From: Kingdonia uniflora
Taxonomy: Eukaryota; Streptophyta; Magnoliopsida; Ranunculales; Circaeasteraceae
Direction: 5' to 3'
Assembly: GCA_014058105.1 (NCBI GenBank)
Contig: JACGCM010000452.1
Span: 806,001 to 870,000 of the forward strand
DNA length: 64,000 nt
The first letter of the stretch is position 1. Every line of letters begins with the position of its first letter. Shown piece after piece: positions 59,541 to 64,000 of this stretch. The translations under genes and the position numbers were made by a program. Below the pieces are notes generated by a model. The model saw only the letters and a program-made list of their open reading frames with translations, did not search any database and was not told the DNA's origin.

Positions 59541-60019
59541 AACTTACTATCCTCAACAATACTATGGTAACAATGATGAATGATGAACTTCGATTTTGAA
59601 GTTCAAAGCCAACGCAGCTTCGTCATATGCCAGTAGTAAGCAGAGACCACTACTTGGAAGAAAGCGAATGGAAAAAACAGGAGCTCAGAAGTGAAGGCGA
59701 GTTGAAAATCTCAATGAACATGAATTGTAGGATGAATAAATCATTCACTCCCCAAACCACTCTTGCTGAAATTATGGTAATCGTGATAGCATTCAATGTT
59801 TCCCCCTGAACAACTAATTACCTTCATCAACAAAGACCACAAAATATGCATCTATAGCTCTGATTTAGGGCCCTAATGGCTTGACATATGTATACTGCTC
59901 AAAGTCAACAATGATTCATAGGTAGTTCACAACCATAGTGCTATCTTTTCCTTTTGTTGCTACTAGTTCCCTGGCGATTCATCACTAGAACACTTACTGG
60001 CTGATTTTTCCGCTGGCAT
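47067..60019 (-). CDS. Methyl-CpG-binding-domain (MBD) protein, five coding exons
   Basis: Assembled by eye on the minus strand: 60019-59998, 58399-58128, 47642-47553 (or 47544), 47464-47316 and 47073-47067. All introns are GT-AG and phases agree (1, 0, 0, 2), giving 540 bases and 179 residues. Start MPAEKSA. A KKKRKV nuclear signal is at 65-70. The MBD covers about 75-125, opening with WLPQGW and continuing after the second intron with YYYFSPVNEKYRSKTEVLYFL, the usual fold core of plant MBDs. A basic, acidic-ended tail follows. Proteins of this family bind methylated or plain DNA in the nucleus and recruit silencing or demethylation factors. Without an alignment I cannot say whether residues needed for mCpG binding are kept. 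The tiny last exon (stop after Cys) and the donor choice in exon 3 are the least certain parts. Confidence 0.72.
47727..47860 (+). mobile_element. tRNA-derived SINE (head recognised)
   Basis: An A-box-like TGGCAGTGGTGG at about 47734 and a B-box-like GAATTCGAATCCC at about 47775 are spaced as in the RNA polymerase III promoter of tRNA-derived plant SINEs. The body continues with TAGGGTTCAGG. The right end and target duplication are unclear. Confidence 0.6.
47861..49211. other. Intronic sequence, possible LINE ORF1 relic
   Basis: Short frames at 48480-48716 (minus) and 48671-48877 (plus) have no motif I can name. The plus-strand reading 48670-49210 runs toward the NQWTNQLFKNAL segment that resumes after the LTR insertion at 49217-50004. 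This could be LINE ORF1, but it is unproven. Confidence 0.35.
49217..50004 (-). mobile_element. Deleted LTR element (788 bp) with intact target duplication
   Basis: AAAAG flanks both sides (49212-49216 and 50005-50009). The minus-strand 3' LTR is 49610-49217 and begins TGATGTGAATC after the purine tract GAGGGAGGGATT. A 90-bp piece of the other LTR (about 50004-49912, TGATGCGAATC) is joined directly to a short interior that encodes WVTENFETKFEGEDEYATTD on the minus strand. Most of the 5' LTR and the interior have been lost by one internal deletion. The LTR end (TTTACATTA) resembles that of the element at 24154. Confidence 0.8.
50009..50226. repeat. Two-copy tandem duplication, unit about 110 bp
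   Basis: AAAGACTCAAAAMMC starts at about 50006 and 50124, and each unit ends with CACTAATATAGGAAGAA. The second unit is in the plus-strand frame MSKNALKRLKTQKNK to about 50330, a possible LINE ORF1 tail. Confidence 0.75.
50374..50592 (+). pseudogene. LINE reverse transcriptase fragment (C-terminal part)
   Basis: Encodes LILPTLVFHKINNFSNRFMWHG, matching the region after the RT core in plant L1 elements (ILPxxVxxxIxxxCRxFLWxG). It ends in a stop at 50590. The continuation of the same protein resumes about 5.3 kb further on, at 55940. Confidence 0.6.
50600..51080. other. Intronic interval, no gene seen
   Basis: A plus-strand frame at 50826-51053 has no known motif. Confidence 0.35.
51090..51765. 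repeat. Local segmental repeat, copy 1 (uninterrupted)
   Basis: Begins CTACTATCTTGCAGAG and contains GGAATTCAAGAAA, a TTTGCAGGTGTTGTTGACCAAG junction and GAGGAAATTAGAACTTCTAA. Diverged copies lie at 51970-55110 (split by two insertions) and 55240-55600. Confidence 0.7.
51766..52000. other. Intronic interval between repeat copies
   Basis: No gene seen. Confidence 0.35.
52009..52686. mobile_element. hAT-type MITE (678 bp)
   Basis: Terminal inverted repeats CTATGTTGC / GCAACATAG, flanked by an 8-bp target duplication with one mismatch (GACGGGAC 52001-52008, GATGGGAC 52687-52694). Both subterminal regions are crowded with GGGAAACG/CGTTTCCC motifs in opposite orientations, as expected for transposase-binding repeats. 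No transposase. It interrupts copy 2 of the local segmental repeat, which confirms the edges. Confidence 0.85.
52695..52962. repeat. Local segmental repeat, copy 2, middle part
   Basis: Continues the copy interrupted by the MITE (GAATTCAATAAAC, CACCAAAGAAGTATTACT, GGGGGAATGAGAAGA) up to the Cassandra array. Confidence 0.6.
52963..53790 (+). mobile_element. Cassandra-type TRIM: three LTRs and two interiors, with 5S rRNA-derived sequence
   Basis: LTR copies at about 52963-53205, 53263-53461 and 53511-53790 start TGYAACATCxCACCACAG (TA in the first). After the first and second come primer-site-like TGGTATCAGGGCC and TGGTATCATAGC, a very short interior and a purine tract (GTAGAGGGGAT, CGGGGGGGAT) before the next LTR. 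LTRs 1 and 3 contain 5S rRNA-like segments: AGAACTCCACAGTTAAGC, GCTCGGGCGGGAG and GTGACCTACTGGGAAG (third LTR, 53630-53694), and their counterparts at 53045-53118. LTR 2 has lost most of the 5S part. This is the defining feature of Cassandra elements. No coding capacity; no clear target duplication. Confidence 0.88.
53791..54730. other. Unassigned AT-rich insertion within repeat copy 2
   Basis: No homology that I recognise. It lies between two parts of the local repeat, so some of it probably arrived as an insertion. A minus-strand frame at 53969-54214 has no known motif. Confidence 0.4.
54731..55235. repeat. Local segmental repeat, copy 2, distal part
   Basis: Matches about 51415-51800: CTTTCTATTTACAGGTGTTG, GACGAAAACAAGTGGAAAT, GAGGAAATTAGAACTTCTAA. 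Confidence 0.65.
55236..55600. repeat. Local segmental repeat, copy 3 (partial)
   Basis: Begins CTACTATCTTGCAGAG like copy 1 and continues to TTTTACAGATGTTGACAAAGC. Internal deletions relative to copy 1. The following interval to 55935 has no gene. Confidence 0.65.
55936..57156 (+). pseudogene. LINE ORF2 fragment: zf-RVT region and start of RNase H
   Basis: Readable in pieces: IWTDWAKANLIKSKKNW, NHIGDGSSTLFWQQPWHP, a zinc-binding reverse-transcriptase C-terminal domain (WFPGNIPRQNFIAWLALNKA, CVLFWEDGENEKHLFCSC; open frame 56378-57046), then an RNase H start in another frame (NTDGTLTEEEGGFGALFRD). Interrupted at 57157. Confidence 0.85.
57157..57634. mobile_element. Unclassified 478-bp insertion in the LINE RNase H
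   Basis: AGAAG flanks it (57152-57156 and 57635-57639), and the RNase H reading resumes beyond it. The ends are not TG/CA and no inverted repeat is evident, so the class is open. Confidence 0.45.
57640..58073 (+). pseudogene. LINE RNase H C terminus and 3' end
   Basis: WHARRIVERIKMLMQSF and VFREANAAADNLAKL are the end of a plant LINE RNase H. A stop at about 57844 and a 3' UTR follow, ending in an A-rich CCATAAAAAG near 58073, 55 bases from exon 2 of the MBD gene. Confidence 0.75.
58400..59997 (-). other. First intron of the MBD gene
   Basis: Donor GCCA|GTAAGT and acceptor with a long pyrimidine tract ending CTTATCTAG|GT. No other gene. Contains the C tract and CA repeat at 59498-59540. Confidence 0.65.
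59498..59540. repeat. Run of 29 C followed by (CA)n
   Basis: C run 59498-59526 flanked by ACCCACCCACC and CA repeats. On the MBD sense strand it is a G tract able in principle to form quadruplexes. Confidence 0.9.
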
Positions 60020-60066
60020 AATCTGTGTAGCCAAAAGAATCTTCGTGTTATATCTTGTTCAACCTG

Positions 60067-62617
60067 AAAAAAAAAACTTAACGACTCAACTCTTTTGCAT
60101 CCGTTAAGGAGCAGCAGTAGCATACATAGGAGAATTGTATAGGTTTGTTTGTTTACCCCCCACATAATTCCCACGTATCTCTGATGTGTTCTTGTGTAAA
60201 TCCCATGTATTTTCAATTCAATGAAATATTTACGGGTATATTACAATTTGATACTTATATTATTATTATTTGCTCTACATATCTGAGATCTGCAATGAGT
60301 TGCTCTCTGCTGGTCTAATCAGATATCGTGTTATTGCTAATATTTCCTCTCTAAAATCTTATTTGATTTATGCGACGAAACTATGGATTAGATGTGTTAA
60401 TTAGAAACTCGAAGAAAAACGAAATGTCTTCTCCTACTGTTTATTGTGGACTGATATGTGGCTGATTTCGATGAATTGATCCGTGTTTGTCATGGGTTTC
60501 AAAGTGACTGCGATCAGATTTAAGCTGAATGACGTTGAAACTTATAAGAATGATTACATGTTCGATTATATCATCCTCTAGGGTTATTCTAGATGATTAT
60601 CTTTCTCTGGGTAAATCCTTTCTTCATTTTCATGCTCTTGGTTGTTCTTTCTAGACATAGTAATACTCATGAGGCATCTAGGTTATTATGCAACTTAAGG
60701 GCAATTACTCTTTTATGTTTCTATGTTAGGGTTGAACATAGTCATGCTTCTAGGTTGTAATCCAAAAAAATTCAAAATGTAGACTGCACTATTCTTAATC
60801 TTCTTTATCTTATCTTCTAGCTTTTTCATGGTATCACAGCCGTTATCAATTGAAGTACAAGTACATTGGCGAAGAGTTTATTGTCTAGGTTTTGTTCCCC
60901 AGGGTTCCATCTTAACTCTGAAGTGATTGAAAAGATTTGTTAACATCTGCAATCAGATATGTGAATGGGTATGCTTGTGGTCCAAATCGATTTCTAAAAT
61001 TTAGGGTTTCTAAAATCAGCATCAGGCTTAATTGGCCTATTGTGATTAGAGTCTTGCGAAGGGAGTCGATTGGGGATAATATTTGCATCTGTTAAAGAGA
61101 ACTATATCCTTACATTTCAATCTATTTGATGACTTGCAATCTGATTACTAGGCATTCGAAATCGACTAAGAAGATGTAATCGTTTGAGTGTGTTGAAATA
61201 AACTAAGAGGATACCACTAAATGTTCTTCGTTTAGCATTTCGATGTCACGAGCAATAACTTATTAAAATTGATTAATTTAGTTTTCAATTTGGCTTATCA
61301 TCTTTGTCTGGACTTGGAGTCGATCGTGGTATGTTTCACGAAAAAGGTGATTTGTAGGCTGTTGGTGATCATACGGTCCAATAGACAAAATCAATCCCAT
61401 CTCATCGTATTCAGTCATCCAATTTGCTGAGGACCTCTAGTGCGGAATCTTTCACTTTATTTGGGTACCGAAATCAATGGGTTTCTACGAAGAAGACTTG
61501 GTACTATGATTTAGATGTGGAGAATCCATCATAGTCTCGATGGTAGGGTTATTTGTTTTGGTTATGCGATAGTTGGAATCGTGATTGGAGGTAGTGTTAG
61601 TACATCAATAGGTGGACAGAACTTGGTAAATCGTCAAGTGGGTACAATAACAGTTTTTACACCAGTTTGGTATTTTCTATGCAAGGTAAGACCAGTTTGG
61701 TATGTAGGAATCAAATATCAATTAATTGATCGATTGGTTAGTTTGACTTCTCATTCTGTCGAATGAGATTTTTAACTTGGGCTTGTCATGCATTCTGACT
61801 TAACCAAAGTACTTGGTTATGCTCATCCATTCAGATCTAAGTTTTGATTTGGAGTATCAGGCAGCTAGTTAACATTTGGTTAGGATGTAGCAATTAGTTT
61901 GCATTTGGTTTTAGATTTGGTGTTTAGTGACATCTGGTTGGATCATTTTATTTTGATTTAGAGGATTAGTCTTTATTTACATCTGACGGTTAGTTTCTAT
62001 ATGTTTAAAAATTAGCAATTGGTTTGCATCTGTTTAGCCTCCGGTGAGTAATTAGCCTTTGGTTAGGATCTAACAACTTATTCGTAATTGTTTAGGATCT
62101 GTTTTGGTAGCATTGGATATTTCATAGGTCCGTTTCTCTTGGTTTCACATCTGATTTGGAAGGCTTGTCATTAGTTTATTTATTTTCAAATCTGGTGATT
62201 TGTAGCATTTGAGTTGAATTGTTATGGTAGAGCAAATCGCCGGAAGCAACAATTTTGACAAATCTAACCAAATAAACACAACTTTAGTAACTCTCTCTTT
62301 AGTCAATTAAACAAATTTCAGCTACAAACTCCAATATCAACTAAACTTACAAAAACCCTTCGTCTCCTTCTATAGAACACTTTAAAAAAAATCTACTATA
62401 GATATTCTTTAATATCTATTTTATTTAAGCACAACATAATATAAATAAAATCTTATAAAGTACAATAATAAAATAAGATAATGTAATTTAAAATCGATAA
62501 AACATAGAAGACTAGACACTTTACATAAGATAAAGACCGGTCAAGATTGTGCTTTGGGCATCTAGATGGCCGCTAGAGTATAAATGGGTGGATGAGATGT
62601 GTTGTAGGAATTTTGGA
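60067..62617. other. Upstream of the MBD gene; mostly non-coding, possible old LTR relic
   Basis: On the minus strand a T run ending CAG at 60064-60076 suggests a UTR intron of the MBD gene. At about 60831 the plus strand reads TTCATGGTATCACAGCC, one mismatch from an initiator-Met primer site behind a plausible LTR end, but I could not find a second LTR. 61800-62200 is rich in GGTTAGGATxTxx-like degenerate repeats. No coding gene supported. Confidence 0.4.
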
Positions 62618-62680
62618 TTTATAGGACATTTGATTAAAACATAAAAGTATTTATAGGACATTTGATTAAAACATAAGAGT
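62618..62680. repeat. Direct repeat, 31-bp unit, two copies
   Basis: ATTTATAGGACATTTGATTA and its continuation occur twice in tandem with one difference. Confidence 0.85.
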
Positions 62681-62896
62681 ATAATTGACATAACATAATA
62701 TGTATTAGGGGCACTTTTGTCTCCTCGCTCAACACTACATATTTAAGTAGAAAAAAAATAGAAGTACAACTAAACACATATTTGCTTCTTTGAACAACCT
62801 TAATCCCCACACTTTCCTCTCATTCTCTTTGATGACTTCTTGTCTTTCTCTCCTTCATAACCCCTCTTACGTTGTATACATTCTCGATACTCTCAT

Positions 62897-62900
<4 letters not shown>

Positions 62901-62940
<40 letters not shown>
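62901..62940. repeat. (TC)20 microsatellite
   Basis: Uninterrupted TC dinucleotides. Confidence 0.95.
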
Positions 62941-62944
<4 letters not shown>

Positions 62945-63700
62945 CATGGCTCTCCCCTAATCACGCCAATCTCATCTCCCTCTCCATATTAAAACCAATT
63001 ACTACATGTTTTTCATTGCACAATGTCCCTTTTGGTTGGTCAGATAGTTGGTATGGCTAGTGCTTGGAAAATCAAGAGGTCTTGGGATCAATTCCCACAC
63101 AAGCAGCTTACCTTAAAAAAAATGATGTATATTTTGGTTAACGATTGTTGCACGCAAAAGGCACGCAACAGATGGTCGAAACCAATGTTCATCAGTGGCG
63201 GGCAACATGCATACATTTGTAAAGTAAAATAAAATCGTAAGGATATTTCCAAATCTAAAAGAGAGAAATCTAGCGACGTACGTCGTGGGAAACGTCCATA
63301 TGATGCATCAACTCTACCCTCCTATAAAAAAAACTCGACCAAATATTAGAGATTTTGATTTGCTCGGACATGTTGACATATCCTTTCCAAACCGCAGATT
63401 AACTCACACAACTTTCCCCAACTGAGGACAGTAGGCAGGTGTACGACATTGTCACTAAGATTCCCACGTTTAACATAACAAAAATCTTTAATCTCCGCAA
63501 CAACCAAGTAACATGCTTGTGAGAATAAGCCACAAAATCTTTCTGGAAAGACCGAAAACTGTAAAATGACCTCATATACGGAATAGCTAAAAACTATGGA
63601 ATCACCTCATATACAGAATACTCGCCGTACACTGGCTTCCCGTCCTAATAAAAAAAAGCTGCATCATACACGTGCACACTGGCGGAGCCACTTGAGGACC
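62941..63700. other. Non-coding interval
   Basis: A frame at 63023-63232 has no known motif. No gene seen. Confidence 0.35.
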
Positions 63701-63701
63701 A

Positions 63702-63718
63702 GTGGGGGCAACCCCCAC
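63702..63718. repeat. Short perfect hairpin
   Basis: GTGGGGG-CAA-CCCCCAC, 7-bp stem and 3-base loop, just after ACTGGCGGAGCCA. Confidence 0.7.
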
Positions 63719-63782
63719 ACACTTTTCTCCAAAAAAGAGCTTATATATAATATATATACCATACATAAAAAATAAAAATAAA

Positions 63783-63980
63783 AACTAAGCTCTGTGATTT
63801 TCATCTTCCTCTTCCTCATTCATTTCTGTGCTGAGTAACTAAGCTCTGTGATTGGTTCCTCTTCTTCATTCCTCATTCATTTCCTCTTCCTCTACCTCAT
63901 TCATTCCAAAAAAGGACCAGAATATTGGTTCCTCATTTCATTTTCCTCTACGATTAGAGTAACTAAGCTCTGTGATTGGT
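63783..63980. repeat. Three copies of AACTAAGCTCTGTGATT in CT-rich sequence
   Basis: Copies start at about 63783, 63837 and 63961, separated by degenerate TTCCTCTTCCTCATTCATT sequence. The array runs toward the window edge. Confidence 0.75.
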
Positions 63981-64000
63981 TGATTGCGATTGCGATTTGT

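Noticed and set aside
60828..60845. 5' LTR with primer site TGGTATCACAGCC
   Set aside because: One mismatch to the primer site, and I could not find LTR copies on both sides or any gag/pol reading. Kept only as a remark.

Overview
The window is plant nuclear DNA, most probably from a eudicot. It is AT-rich and dominated by plant-specific retrotransposon lineages: Athila and Tat Ty3/gypsy elements, Tork-type and Sirevirus-like Ty1/copia elements, a Cassandra TRIM, LINEs and a SINE. Set among them are a few plant genes whose reading frames run through GT-AG introns.

Layout. 1-418: 3' end of an X8-domain (callose-binding type) gene. 1087-21799: one Athila-type gypsy element on the minus strand, with two LTRs of about 1.1 kb, a tRNA-Asp primer site and a perfect 5-bp target duplication. 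Its leader has been invaded by a pol-less Sirevirus-like copia element (8896-13927, plus) and a Tork-type copia element (14338-19853, plus). 21805-27321: a diverged, repeated promoter-like segment interrupted by a 2.3-kb LTR element (24154-26495) that codes for an unrecognised protein. 27322-27987: an intact single-exon gene for a lysine-rich plant protein of unknown function. 28-32 kb: dispersed repeats, a LINE ORF1 relic, a G tract and a hairpin. 32.2-36.0 kb: the 3' end of a plus-strand gypsy element with one LTR. About 36.7-45.2 kb: a 5'-truncated minus-strand Tat element with two RNase H domains, a tandem-repeat block, and a spliced coiled-coil ORF running antisense to pol.

47067-60019 (minus): a methyl-CpG-binding-domain (MBD) gene that I assemble from five coding exons with consistent phase, giving 179 residues. 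Its MBD is split by an intron of about 10.5 kb packed with transposable elements: a SINE, a deleted LTR element, a fragmented LINE, a hAT-type MITE with an 8-bp target duplication, and a three-LTR Cassandra array carrying 5S rRNA-derived sequence. 60-64 kb is mostly non-coding, with simple repeats.

Most transposon reading frames carry stops and frameshifts. The apparently functional host loci are the X8 gene, the lysine-rich gene and the MBD gene. The most interesting signals are a 10-16-bp TTCGAA-centred palindrome clustered upstream of the TATA box in the LTRs of two unrelated copia families, the triple-LTR 5S TRIM, the antisense ORF of the Tat element, and the MBD gene whose domain is divided by a transposon-filled intron.
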